In this document: positions 49,924 to 58,918 of the stretch, one piece after another
How positions within the stretch are numbered: position 1 is the first letter of the stretch
Layout: the number at the start of each line of letters is the position of its first letter
Origin: Variovorax paradoxus
GTDB taxonomy: Bacteria; Pseudomonadota; Gammaproteobacteria; Burkholderiales; Burkholderiaceae_C
Direction: 5' to 3'
NCBI RefSeq assembly: GCF_029919115.1
Contig: NZ_CP123990.1
Span: 3,534,001 to 3,598,000 of the forward strand
DNA length: 64,000 bases
Notes under the pieces: generated by a model
Seen by the model: the letters and a program-made list of their open reading frames with translations, nothing else
What the model was told of the DNA's origin: nothing
The model's database searches: none
Position numbers and translations under genes: made by a program

Positions 49924-51171
49924 TCAGGGCCGAACCATCTTGCACTCAGTCCCCTGAGCCAGTTCGTTCCCCGTATACACAGCATCCGTCCGGAACCCGT
50001 AGTTGGTTCCTTCCCAGCCCACCTTCACGCTCTTGCCATCCACAGGCGCAATGGTGTTCACCACTTGCGGCAGCAGCAATTGATGGTCCTCGCCGCGCAT
50101 GCGCACAGGCCCCACCACAGAATCGAAGCTCAGGTCCTCGAGCGCACGCGCCACCTTCACCGTGTCCGTGCTGCCGGCCTTGTTGATGGCCGCAGCCAGG
50201 AGGCGCGGCGTGAAGTCGATGCGCGGCGCGAGAAAGTCCTTGCCCGTCTTCGCCTTGTAGGCCTTCGCGAGTGCATCGGCGCGCGGCGTATCGGCTTGGC
50301 CCGGATGCCATTCGGCCACCCACGTCAGCTGCCCCAGCTTGGCTTGCGACACCGCCAACACCGTTCCCGGCACCGAGCCCGCGCTGTGGTTGAAATAGCG
50401 CAGGTCGTAGCCCGCGTCTCCCGCGGCCTTGAGCAGCAACGTCATATCTTGCCCCCAGTTGCCGGTAATCACCGAATCGGCACCGCTCTGCTTGATGTTC
50501 GCGACATACGGCGAGAAGTCTTTCACCCGGCCGATCGGATGCAGCGTTTCGCCGACAAACTGCACATCGGGCCGTGCAAGCCCTACCAGCTGCCGCCCGT
50601 AGCTTGCCCATTGCTTGCCGTGCGCATATTCCTGGTTCAGCAGGTACACCTTCCTCACGTCGGGCGTTTTCTTGATGTAGTTGGCCAGCGCCTTCATCTT
50701 CATCGCCGTGTTCGCCTCCGTCTGAAAGTGCCAGAAGCTGCACGTCTTGCCCGTCATCTCGGGGTCGATCGACGAATGGTTCAGCACGATCAGCTCCTTG
50801 CCCGGATTGCGCTGGTTCCACCGCGTCACCGACTGGACGAGCGCCGCCACCACCGACGAGCCCGACCCGCCAGTGACGATGGCCCTGGCACCCTGGTCGA
50901 TGGCTGCCTGCAATGCGCTCTGGCTTTCTTGTGCCGAGAGCTTGCTGTCGAATTGAAGCAACTGCAGCTTGGTACCGCCGAGCACGCCGCCCTTGGCGTT
51001 GATTTCTTCGATGGCGTATTGCGTGTGCGTGAGCATGAGCTCGCCCACGTTTGCGAACGGCCCCGAGAGCGGATCGATGTACGCGATCTTGTAGGTTTGC
51101 TGCTGGGCCTGTGCCGTACCCGCAAGGGCCAGCAGCACCGCGAGGGCGATGGGGGCGTGCCTGGATTTCAT
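49924..51171 (-). CDS. Branched-chain amino-acid-type ABC substrate-binding protein
   Basis: 415 residues with signal peptide cleaved after AQAQ (AGTAQAQQQTYKIAYIDPLS). Periplasmic binding protein of the LivJ/type I fold (peripla_BP_6), with GELMLTHTQYAIEEINAKGG, AIVTGGSGSSVVAALVQSV and LLNQEYAHGKQWASYGRQLV. No transporter partners follow in the window. The divergent neighbourhood (acyl-CoA ligase, carboxylase, TetR) suggests an organic or aromatic acid ligand rather than an amino acid. Confidence 0.9.
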   Translation of the reverse strand: MKSRHAPIALAVLLALAGTAQAQQQTYKIAYIDPLSGPFANVGELMLTHTQYAIEEINAKGGVLGGTKLQLLQFDSKLSAQESQSALQAAIDQGARAIVTGGSGSSVVAALVQSVTRWNQRNPGKELIVLNHSSIDPEMTGKTCSFWHFQTEANTAMKMKALANYIKKTPDVRKVYLLNQEYAHGKQWASYGRQLVGLARPDVQFVGETLHPIGRVKDFSPYVANIKQSGADSVITGNWGQDMTLLLKAAGDAGYDLRYFNHSAGSVPGTVLAVSQAKLGQLTWVAEWHPGQADTPRADALAKAYKAKTGKDFLAPRIDFTPRLLAAAINKAGSTDTVKVARALEDLSFDSVVGPVRMRGEDHQLLLPQVVNTIAPVDGKSVKVGWEGTNYGFRTDAVYTGNELAQGTECKMVRP

Positions 51172-51237
51172 GTCAGTGTGTCTCCGATGTTGTTTGAAAA
51201 GAAACTTCCGCGGAGGGCGCCGTGCGCGCCTTTCGCA

Positions 51238-51942
51238 TCAATGCGGTTCGTTGGCGCGAAGGCCGATCACGCGGCTTGCAAGCTTCGTGAGTTCGGCGAC
51301 CACTTCGTCGGCCGAAAGGCGGCCGTCGGACCGGTACCAGCTGTAGAGGAAACCCGGCAGGCTGCAGGCGGCCAGCGCGGTGATCTTGGTTTCGGTGAAG
51401 TCCAGGTCGCCATCGCGTCTCGCTTCTTCGAGCAGCGGGCACAGCAGGTCGTAGAAGTGGTGCGCGAGCTTCTTTTGCGCGGCGATGTATTCGGGCCGGT
51501 ACACCTGCGGCTCGCGGTACGCAAAAAAAGCGCAGGGGTGGTGCGAAACGGTCGCGCGAATCAGCCGCTCGATGCCTTCGATCACTTTTTCGCTCGCTCG
51601 GCGCGGATCGTCCGCGGCAAAGTCGAGCGCGGTGAAGCAGTCGACCGCGGGGCGCCAGGAAAGCGTCTCGAAGATCTCCTGCTTGTCGCGGAAGTAGTAG
51701 TACACGAATGGCTTGGTCACACCCAGTGCGCGAACGATCTGCGCCATGGTGGTGTTGGCATAGCCCTGTGCCGCAAAGAGCTGCGCGGCCGCCTGCAAGA
51801 TGCGCTCGCGCTGCAGGTCGGTGCCCTGCGTGGCGGCGCGTTGGCGGCCCGTGCCCTGGGGCAGATGCGGCTGTGCCGTGGTGGATGCCGAAGCATCGGC
51901 ATCGCCAGAGGGTTTGTGCCGTGTCGCCGAAGTTATACCCAT
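51238..51942 (-). CDS. TetR-family regulator of the acyl-CoA gene group
   Basis: 234 residues from MGITSATRH; the upstream ATG would add 9 residues. A ~45-residue disordered N-terminus precedes the DNA-binding domain: RILQAAAQLFAAQGYANTTM and AQIVRALGVTKPFVYYYFRD. The ligand domain is helical (AFFAYREPQVYRPEYIAAQ). A perfect palindrome, TACCCATGGGTA, covers its start codon, suggesting autorepression. It is divergent from the acyl-CoA ligase gene, with an 86-bp gap, and lies 66 bases upstream of the binding-protein gene. Confidence 0.9.
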   Translation of the reverse strand: MGITSATRHKPSGDADASASTTAQPHLPQGTGRQRAATQGTDLQRERILQAAAQLFAAQGYANTTMAQIVRALGVTKPFVYYYFRDKQEIFETLSWRPAVDCFTALDFAADDPRRASEKVIEGIERLIRATVSHHPCAFFAYREPQVYRPEYIAAQKKLAHHFYDLLCPLLEEARRDGDLDFTETKITALAACSLPGFLYSWYRSDGRLSADEVVAELTKLASRVIGLRANEPH

Positions 51943-51947
51943 GGGTA
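51936..51947. promoter_or_regulatory. Palindromic operator candidate
   Basis: TACCCATGGGTA is a perfect 12-bp palindrome that includes the ATG of the TetR gene and lies 82 bp before the acyl-CoA ligase start. Size, symmetry and position are what is expected for the TetR protein's own operator. Confidence 0.5.
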
Positions 51948-52028
51948 GGATTGTTGGTGCACCATGCACTCATTGGCAAGCGCCGGCCCCGCGCAGGCGG
52001 CTATCGATAACCCTGAGAAAGTGACGCC

Positions 52029-53669
52029 ATGGAGACAACCGCAACGGCTCGCGGGTTGAGCGAGCTTCCACCCCGTCCGCAGCAACCGCTGCACGAGTAC
52101 CTGCGCGCCCATGCGCGCGAGCGCGGCGACAGCGCGGCATGCATCTGGTACGGCCATGCCATGACATGGGCGCAGCTCGATCTTGCGAGCGATGCCTTTG
52201 CGGCCCGACTGCAAACCATCGGCGTGAAGAAGGGAGAGCCGGTGGTGCTCTTTCTCAACAACTGCCCGCAGTACCTGGTGGCGCACTTCGGCATCCAGAA
52301 GATCGGTGCCATCGTCTGCCCCAGCGGACCGCTCAACAAGGAGCACGAGCTGGCCTATCAGGTCAACGACCTCAAGGCGCGCGCGATCGTCGTGGCCGCG
52401 CCGCTCTTGCCGGTGGTGCGCAAGGTGCAGCCCGAGAGTGCACTCGAGCACGTGTTCGTGGTGCACTACGCCGACCTGCTGCCCGCCGAGCCCGCGCTCG
52501 ACCTGCCTGCCGAACTGCTGGCAGAACGCAATTCGGTTCGCAGCGTGCCCGAAGGGTGCGAAGACTTTCTCTCCGTGATGCAAAGCGGTGCCGCACCGCA
52601 GCCCGTGAGCATCGGCCTGGACGACGTGGCGCTCATGACCTACACCTCGGGCACCACCGGCTTGCCGAAGGGCGCAATGCTCACCTACGGCAACGCGCTC
52701 TTCAAGACGCGCGCCGCGGCCGATTGCAATGGCGTGACTGGCGACGACGTGCTGCTTTCCATTGCACCGCTCTATCACATCGCCGGCATGCTGATGGGCG
52801 TGAACGTGCCGGTGCTCAGCGGCGCTGCATCGGTGCTGCTGCATCGCTTCGACCCGCGCGCTGCATTGCAAGCCATTGCACAGCACAAGGTGAGCTGGTG
52901 GTACAGCATCGCACCGATGAACGTGGCCTGCATGCAGGTGCCCGACATCGCGAGCTTCGATCTCTCGAGCCTGAAGCGAAATCCGGTTACCAGCTTCGGC
53001 ATTACCTTTACCGAGCCGCTGGCCGCGCAATGGCGCTCGCATGCGCCCCATTGCGTATCGTTCGAGGCCGCCTACGGCCTGAGCGAAACCCACACCTGCG
53101 ACACCTACACGCCGCACCATGCGCCCCGCTGGGGCACGCAGGGCATTGCGGTGCCGGGCGTGACCATTCGCATCGTCGACCCCGACACGCAAGCCGACGT
53201 CCCCACAGGCGAGGTCGGCGAGATCGTGCTGACCAGCCCCGGCTGCTTCAAGGGCTACTGGAACAAGCCCGAGGCCACCGCGGCCACGCTGCGCGGCAAA
53301 TGGGTGCACACCGGCGACATGGGCAAGCTCGACGCGGACGGGTATCTCACCTTCATCGGCCGCTTCAAGGAAATGATCAAGGTCTCGGGCTACAGCGTGT
53401 TCCCTGAAGAGGTCGAGACCATTCTCATCAAGCATCCCGCCGTGGCGCAGGCCGCGGTCATTGCGCAGCCCGACCCGGAGAAGGGCGAAGTGGTGAAGGC
53501 ATTCATCGTGCGCAAGCCCGGTGCCGCGCTCGAAGCCGACGCGCTCATTGCCTGGTCGCGCGACAACATGGCGAGCTACAAGGCGCCGCGCGCCGTGAGC
53601 TTCATCGACGCGTTGCCGACCACGGGCGCGGGCAAGGTGCTTCGGCGCCTGCTGAAAGACAAAGCCTGA
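52029..53669 (+). CDS. Acyl-CoA synthetase / AMP-dependent ligase
   Basis: 546 residues. AMP-binding motif MTYTSGTTGLPKGAMLTY, then AAYGLSETHTCDTYTPHHAP (A5 motif), VHTGDMGKLDADGYLTFIGR (A7-A8) and TGAGKVLRRLLKDKA with the catalytic lysine at the C-terminus. This matches the long- or medium-chain fatty-acid/aromatic-acid CoA ligase group. The carboxylase gene starts 11 bases downstream, so the acyl-CoA made here is likely to be carboxylated next. Confidence 0.93.
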   Translation: METTATARGLSELPPRPQQPLHEYLRAHARERGDSAACIWYGHAMTWAQLDLASDAFAARLQTIGVKKGEPVVLFLNNCPQYLVAHFGIQKIGAIVCPSGPLNKEHELAYQVNDLKARAIVVAAPLLPVVRKVQPESALEHVFVVHYADLLPAEPALDLPAELLAERNSVRSVPEGCEDFLSVMQSGAAPQPVSIGLDDVALMTYTSGTTGLPKGAMLTYGNALFKTRAAADCNGVTGDDVLLSIAPLYHIAGMLMGVNVPVLSGAASVLLHRFDPRAALQAIAQHKVSWWYSIAPMNVACMQVPDIASFDLSSLKRNPVTSFGITFTEPLAAQWRSHAPHCVSFEAAYGLSETHTCDTYTPHHAPRWGTQGIAVPGVTIRIVDPDTQADVPTGEVGEIVLTSPGCFKGYWNKPEATAATLRGKWVHTGDMGKLDADGYLTFIGRFKEMIKVSGYSVFPEEVETILIKHPAVAQAAVIAQPDPEKGEVVKAFIVRKPGAALEADALIAWSRDNMASYKAPRAVSFIDALPTTGAGKVLRRLLKDKA

Positions 53670-53680
53670 AAGGTTCTCTC

Positions 53681-56600
53681 TTGTTCACCAAGATCCTGAT
53701 TGCCAACCGCGGCGAGATTGCCGTGCGCCTGGTGCGCGCACTGCGTGACCTGGGCATTGCCAGCGTGGCGGTGCATGCGCGCGACGATGCATCGGCGCTG
53801 CACGTGCAGTTGGCCGATGCGGCCGTCGCGCTCGACGCAACCGGCCCGTCTGCGTACCTCGACATCGGTGGGCTGGTCGCCGTCGCGCGCGCGCAGGGCT
53901 GCGATGCGGTGCACCCCGGCTACGGCTTCTTGAGCGAGCGTGCCGACTTCGCTCAGGCTTGCGCGGCCGCGGGCCTGACGTTTATTGGGCCGACGCCCGA
54001 ACAGCTTGCGCTGTTCGGCGACAAGGCCCGCGCACGCGCGCTCGCCGCGCAATGCGACGTGCCCGTGATGCCAGGGAGCACCGGCACGGTAACGCTCGCA
54101 CAGGCGCAGGCTTTCTTTGCCGAGCAGCAGGCGCAAGGCGCGGGCGTGATGATCAAGGCCATCGGTGGCGGCGGCGGGCGCGGCATGCGCGCCGTGCTCC
54201 ATGCCGGAGAATTGCCTGAAGCGCATGCACGCTGCACATCCGAGGCCAAGGCCGCATTCGGCGTGGAGGGCGTGTACGTGGAGCGCCTGATGCGCAATGC
54301 GCGCCACATCGAGGTGCAGGTGCTGGGCGACGGCCATGCGGTGGCAAGCCTCGGCGAGCGGGAGTGCACCTTGCAGCGGCGCTTCCAGAAGCTGGTGGAA
54401 ATTGCACCCAGCCCTTCGCTTCCGGATTCGCTTCGGGCGCAGATCACGCATGCGGCGCTTCGCATGGCCAAGGCCGTCGGCTATCGCAGCCTGGGCACTT
54501 TCGAATTTCTGGTCGATACCGAATCGGCCACGCTGCCCTTCGTTTTCATCGAGGCCAACCCACGCCTGCAGGTCGAGCACACGGTGACCGAGGCCGTGAG
54601 CGGGCTCGACCTGGTGCAGCTGCAGATTGCGGTGGCCGCGGGCCAGCCGCTGAACGCGCTGGGCATCGATGCGGACCGCACTGCGCCGCAGCGCGGCTTT
54701 GCAGTGCAATGGCGCATCAACGCGGAAACGCTCGATGCGCACGGCAATGCGCGGCCATCCGGCGGCACGCTTGCGCGCTTCGATCTGCCGGCGGGGCCGG
54801 GCGTGCGCATCGACACGCATGGCTACGCAGGCCTTGCGCCTTCGCCGCACTACGACACGCTGCTTGCCAAGCTGATCGTGCACTCGCCGTCGCCGCACTT
54901 CGCCGACGCATTGCGCCGCTCGCTTCGCGCGCTGGACGAATGCCATATCGACGGCATCGCGACCAATCTCTCATTGCTGCGCGCCATTGCGGCGCGGCCC
55001 GAGTTCGCGAGCCAGGCAGTGCACACGCGCTTCGTCGAAGCGCATCTTGGCGACCTGCTCGCATCGGCAGTCGCGTTCGAGAAGAAGAGCCCCAGAAAAA
55101 CCGCACCAACTTCCGAAGTCGGGAACGCGGCACCTGCAAGTTCTTCGGATGACGAAGACGGCCTCACGGTCAAGGCGCCCATGCCCGCGAAGCTGGTGCA
55201 GTTCGAGGTGGCGTTGGGCGATGTGCTTCCCGCCGGTGCGCAGCTTGGTGTGCTCGAAGCGATGAAGATGGAGCACCTGCTGCATGCGCCCGCCGCCGGC
55301 AGGGTGATCGCGTTGCTGGCCGAACCGGGTGACTACCTGGTCGAGGGACAGTCGCTGGTGCGGCTGGAGCCCGTCGATGCGCAGGCGGTCGAACCCGAGG
55401 CACACGGCGGGCACGACCTCGATGCGATCCGCCCCGATCTGCAGAAGGTGATCGACCGGCATGCCTACACACTCGACGCCAACCGCGAGGCCGCCGTGGC
55501 CAAGCGGCACGCGCAAGGCGGGCGCACCGCGCGCGAGAACATTGCCGACCTGTGCGACACCGCGTCCGATCCGGGCAACTTCATCGAATACGGCGCGCTT
55601 GCCATTGCCGCGCAAACGCGGCGGCGCACGCTCGAAGACCTGATTGCCAACACGCCGGCAGACGGCATGGTGACGGGCCTTGGCAGCATCAACGCAAAGC
55701 TGTTCGGCCCCGAGAAGTCGCGTTGCGCCGTGCTGGCCTACGACTACACGGTGCTGGCCGGCACGCAAGGCATGCGCAACCACCACAAGACCGACCGGCT
55801 GCTGGCAGTGGCGCACCAGCTGAAGCTGCCGGTGGTGCTGTTTGCCGAAGGCGGCGGCGGACGGCCCGGCGATACAGACATGCCCATTGTTGCGGGCCTC
55901 AACAACCACACCTTCAGCCAGTTTGCGGCGCTCTCGGGCAAGGTGCCGGTGGTGGGCATCGTGCACGGCCGCTGCTTCGCGGGCAATGCGGCGCTTTTGG
56001 GTTGCGCGGACGTGATCATTGCCACCAAGGCAAGCAACATCGGCATGAGCGGCCCCGCGATGATCGAGGGCGGCGGGCTCGGCAGCTTTGCGCCGGAACA
56101 GATCGGCCCGAGCAGCGTGCAGTCGCGCAACGGCGTGATCGACATCCTCGTGGAAGACGAAGCGGCTGCGGTGGCTGCGGCCAGGCAATACCTCTCGTAC
56201 TTCCAGGGCCCGGTGGCAGAGTGGCATTGCGCCGACCCGCGCGCGCTGCGCCACGTGGTGCCCGAGAACCGGCTGCGCGTGTACGACGTGCGCTCGGCAA
56301 TGCGCGGCGTGGCCGACACGGGCTCGCTGCTGGAGCTGCGCGCCGGCTTTGGCGCGGGCATTGTCACTGCGCTGGCGCGCATCGAGGGCAAGCCGGTGGG
56401 GCTGATGGCCAACAACCCGCACCACCTCGGCGGCGCCATCGATGTGGAGGCGGCCGACAAGTCCGCGCGCTTCATGCAGCTGTGCAACGCGCACGGGCTG
56501 CCGATCGTCTCGCTGTGCGACACGCCCGGCTTCATGGTTGGGCCGGAGATCGAGGCGCAGGCGCAGGTGCGGCACGTGTGCCGCATGTTCATGGTGGCCT

Positions 56601-56986
56601 CGCACCTGCGCGTGCCTTTCTTTGCCGTCGTGCTGCGCAAGGGCTATGGCCTGGGTGCGCAGGCCATGACGGCCGGCGGCTTCGATGCCCCGGTGTTCAC
56701 CGTGGCCTGGCCCTCGGGCGAGTTCGGCGCCATGGGGCTCGAAGGCGCAGTGCGGCTGGGCTACCGCAAGGAGTTGGCCGCCGAGCCCGAAGGTGCCGCG
56801 CGCGATGCGCTGTTCAAGAGGCTCGTTGCGCAGCAGTACGCGAACGGCGAGGCGATTCACATGGCGCAAACATTGGAGATCGACGCGGTGATCGATCCCG
56901 CTGAAACGCGCACCTGGCTGGTGCGTGGACTTGCATCGGCCGGCCGGTCGGTCGAAGCTGCCTTGCCCTATGTAGACACTTGGTAA
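53681..56986 (+). CDS. Single-chain biotin-dependent acyl-CoA carboxylase (BC-BCCP-CT)
   Basis: 1101 residues from a TTG start (no ATG fits; FTKILIANRGEIAVRLVRAL is the usual beginning of a biotin carboxylase). Biotin carboxylase ~1-450 (GGGGRGMR, ERECTLQRRFQKLVEIAPS, EANPRLQVEHTVTEAVSG). Biotin carrier ~490-570 with biotin lysine in EAMKMEHLLHAP (~529). Carboxyltransferase ~600-1101 (GGGGRPGDTDMP, TKASNIGMSGPAMIEGGGLG, RKGYGLGAQAM). One-chain enzymes of this order include the long-chain acyl-CoA carboxylases (LCC) of mycobacteria. Carboxylation of the CoA ester made by the preceding ligase is likely. Confidence 0.95.
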   Translation: MFTKILIANRGEIAVRLVRALRDLGIASVAVHARDDASALHVQLADAAVALDATGPSAYLDIGGLVAVARAQGCDAVHPGYGFLSERADFAQACAAAGLTFIGPTPEQLALFGDKARARALAAQCDVPVMPGSTGTVTLAQAQAFFAEQQAQGAGVMIKAIGGGGGRGMRAVLHAGELPEAHARCTSEAKAAFGVEGVYVERLMRNARHIEVQVLGDGHAVASLGERECTLQRRFQKLVEIAPSPSLPDSLRAQITHAALRMAKAVGYRSLGTFEFLVDTESATLPFVFIEANPRLQVEHTVTEAVSGLDLVQLQIAVAAGQPLNALGIDADRTAPQRGFAVQWRINAETLDAHGNARPSGGTLARFDLPAGPGVRIDTHGYAGLAPSPHYDTLLAKLIVHSPSPHFADALRRSLRALDECHIDGIATNLSLLRAIAARPEFASQAVHTRFVEAHLGDLLASAVAFEKKSPRKTAPTSEVGNAAPASSSDDEDGLTVKAPMPAKLVQFEVALGDVLPAGAQLGVLEAMKMEHLLHAPAAGRVIALLAEPGDYLVEGQSLVRLEPVDAQAVEPEAHGGHDLDAIRPDLQKVIDRHAYTLDANREAAVAKRHAQGGRTARENIADLCDTASDPGNFIEYGALAIAAQTRRRTLEDLIANTPADGMVTGLGSINAKLFGPEKSRCAVLAYDYTVLAGTQGMRNHHKTDRLLAVAHQLKLPVVLFAEGGGGRPGDTDMPIVAGLNNHTFSQFAALSGKVPVVGIVHGRCFAGNAALLGCADVIIATKASNIGMSGPAMIEGGGLGSFAPEQIGPSSVQSRNGVIDILVEDEAAAVAAARQYLSYFQGPVAEWHCADPRALRHVVPENRLRVYDVRSAMRGVADTGSLLELRAGFGAGIVTALARIEGKPVGLMANNPHHLGGAIDVEAADKSARFMQLCNAHGLPIVSLCDTPGFMVGPEIEAQAQVRHVCRMFMVASHLRVPFFAVVLRKGYGLGAQAMTAGGFDAPVFTVAWPSGEFGAMGLEGAVRLGYRKELAAEPEGAARDALFKRLVAQQYANGEAIHMAQTLEIDAVIDPAETRTWLVRGLASAGRSVEAALPYVDTW

Positions 56987-57051
56987 CGATGCACTAGACC
57001 TCGTCACACGAGAGGGCAAGGAGGCTCCGTAAACTGAGCCGCTTTGCGCGC

Positions 57052-58380
57052 ATGAATCTGGGTTCCCGTTGGCTTTCCGTTCTTTGCCAAAGTGTGTTGC
57101 GGCACGGAGTGGCCGTCGTCGCCGTCTTGCTGCTGGCCGGCGCCGTGGCCGTTCAGGCTGTTCAGCCGGGTGATCGGCCCAAGCAATCGGTGGAGGCGCA
57201 TTGGGTGGCCAGCTGGGCTGTGGCGCCAGTGGATTTTCGTGAGCTGAGCGCCAATCCGCTGGCGAAGTCTGCGGCCCCGAGGCCCGGCGGCGATCTGTTC
57301 CGCGGGCAGACGCTGCGCCAGCAGTTCGAGACTGCGCTGAGCGGCGAGCGCATTCGCATCCGCTTTTCAAACAGGTTCGGCAAGACACCGCTGCGCATTG
57401 CGGCCGCAAGCGTGGGGCACAGCACCGGCGCGGGCGCGATTTCTCCGGCAACGCTGCGCATGCTGCGCTTTGGCGGCCGGGACAACGTGGTCGTTGCACC
57501 GGGCGCTGACGTATGGAGCGACGGCGCCGACCTGAAAGTCGAGGCCGGGCAGGCGGTGGCGGTGAGTGCCTTCTTCGATCGCCCCGTGCCCTATGCCACC
57601 GTTCACACGCAGGTGTCCGACACGAGCTGGGTCATCGGCGGCAACGCTGTTGGCACGCCCAAGCTGCAGGGCGCCACGCCGCTGCCGCTCAACCACATCG
57701 TCACCGGCCTCGACGTGCTGACCACGCAACCGATTCGCGTGGTGGTCGCGTTCGGAGATTCCATTACCGCCGGCGGCGGCGAGGCGGGCGAGGGCGCCTA
57801 TCCCGATATTCTTGCTACCCGCTTGCGCAACAGCCCCGCGGCGGCGCAGCCCTTGTCGGTGATCAACACGGGCATTGGCGGCAACCGCCTGTTGACCGAC
57901 GGCATTGGTCCCAGCGGCCTTTCACGTTTTGCGCGGGATGCGCTGGGGCAGACCGGCGTCACGCATGTCGTCGTGCTGCTGGGCACCAACGACATCGGCC
58001 GCAGCGTGCTGGTCGGCATGGCGCGGCTGCCCACGCCCGAGCACGAGGTGCCGACCGCGGAGCGCATCACCGAAGGCCTTCAGCAGTTGATAAAGCAGGC
58101 CCGTGCAAAAGGCGTGAAGGTTCTGATCGGCACCGTGCCTCCGTTCAAGAACACACCCTATTGGACCGAAGCTTCCGAGGCGATGCGCGGCGAGGTCAAT
58201 CGCTGGATCCGCAGCCGCCAGGACGTCGACGCGGTGATCGATTTCGACGCCGTGCTGCGCAACCCGGCCGATCCCCTGGCACTGAACCCGCTGTACGACA
58301 ACGGCGACCACCTGCACCCCAACAAGGCAGGCCATGCCGCCATGGCCGCTGCCGTGGATCTTCGCGAGTTGCAAGAGTAA
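57052..58380 (+). CDS. SGNH/GDSL hydrolase, probably exported
   Basis: 442 residues with an N-terminal hydrophobic segment (~18-38, VAVVAVLLLAGAVAVQAVQP) acting as signal or anchor. An N-terminal beta-rich domain (~45-220, IRIRFSNRFGKTPLRIAAAS) precedes the catalytic domain: block I VAFGDSITAGGG (Ser ~237), block II NTGIGGNRLL, block III LLGTNDIGRS, block V DHLHPNKAGH. This two-part layout is typical of secreted bacterial lipase/esterases that act on plant or acetylated polymers. The gene is a single unit. Confidence 0.92.
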   Translation: MNLGSRWLSVLCQSVLRHGVAVVAVLLLAGAVAVQAVQPGDRPKQSVEAHWVASWAVAPVDFRELSANPLAKSAAPRPGGDLFRGQTLRQQFETALSGERIRIRFSNRFGKTPLRIAAASVGHSTGAGAISPATLRMLRFGGRDNVVVAPGADVWSDGADLKVEAGQAVAVSAFFDRPVPYATVHTQVSDTSWVIGGNAVGTPKLQGATPLPLNHIVTGLDVLTTQPIRVVVAFGDSITAGGGEAGEGAYPDILATRLRNSPAAAQPLSVINTGIGGNRLLTDGIGPSGLSRFARDALGQTGVTHVVVLLGTNDIGRSVLVGMARLPTPEHEVPTAERITEGLQQLIKQARAKGVKVLIGTVPPFKNTPYWTEASEAMRGEVNRWIRSRQDVDAVIDFDAVLRNPADPLALNPLYDNGDHLHPNKAGHAAMAAAVDLRELQE

Positions 58381-58500
58381 GCGCTAACAAAAGCACTACT
58401 TCTTGCGATACACGTTTACACAAACTCCGGTGTAGGGCTTACAGGCGGTTCACATGGCCGCGGCAGCATGAAGGCTCCAACAACTCATGAGGGCCAACCC

Positions 58501-58878
58501 ATGAAAAAACTCGCAATTACCCTTTCGATCGGCGCCGCTTCGCTGCTCTCCGCGGGAGGCGCGCTGATGGTGCCGACAGCAGCCCATGCGCAGCCTGGTG
58601 TATACGTCGAGGTGCCGCCTCCGCCGCCGCGCTCGGAGCGCGTGCCGCCGCCGCGCCGTGGCTATGTGTGGGCCCCGGGGCACTACGAATGGCGAGGTGG
58701 ACGCCATGTGTGGGTCCGCGGCTCGTACGTGCGTGCGCGGCCGGGCTATGCCTACCGTCCGCCGGAATGGCGTGAACGCGATGGCCGCTGGGAATACCGC
58801 CGCGGCCAGTGGGACCGTGACGGCGACGGCGTGCCGAACCGCCATGACCGTCGTCCGAACAATCCCAATCGCAGTTGA
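58501..58878 (+). CDS. YXWGXW-repeat secreted protein
   Basis: 125 residues. Signal peptide ends AAHAQ (residue ~31). The mature part starts with a poly-Pro run, then YVWAPGHYEWRGGRHVWVRG, the YXWGXW-type repeat common in Burkholderiales, then Arg-rich sequence. The end DRDGDGVPNRHDRRPNNPNR resembles one thrombospondin type-3 calcium loop. Probably a small envelope protein. The 120-bp upstream gap contains TTTACACAAACTCCGGTGTA, a possible regulator box. Confidence 0.85.
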   Translation: MKKLAITLSIGAASLLSAGGALMVPTAAHAQPGVYVEVPPPPPRSERVPPPRRGYVWAPGHYEWRGGRHVWVRGSYVRARPGYAYRPPEWRERDGRWEYRRGQWDRDGDGVPNRHDRRPNNPNRS

Positions 58879-58918
58879 TTGAGGTAGGCGCGGCGGCGGG
58901 CCGCGTGGGCCGGCGCTC

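Noticed and set aside
54971..57499. 842-codon minus-strand frame opposite the carboxylase
   Set aside because: The carboxylase carries every expected motif; the reverse frame is a shadow and would also run across the SGNH gene start.
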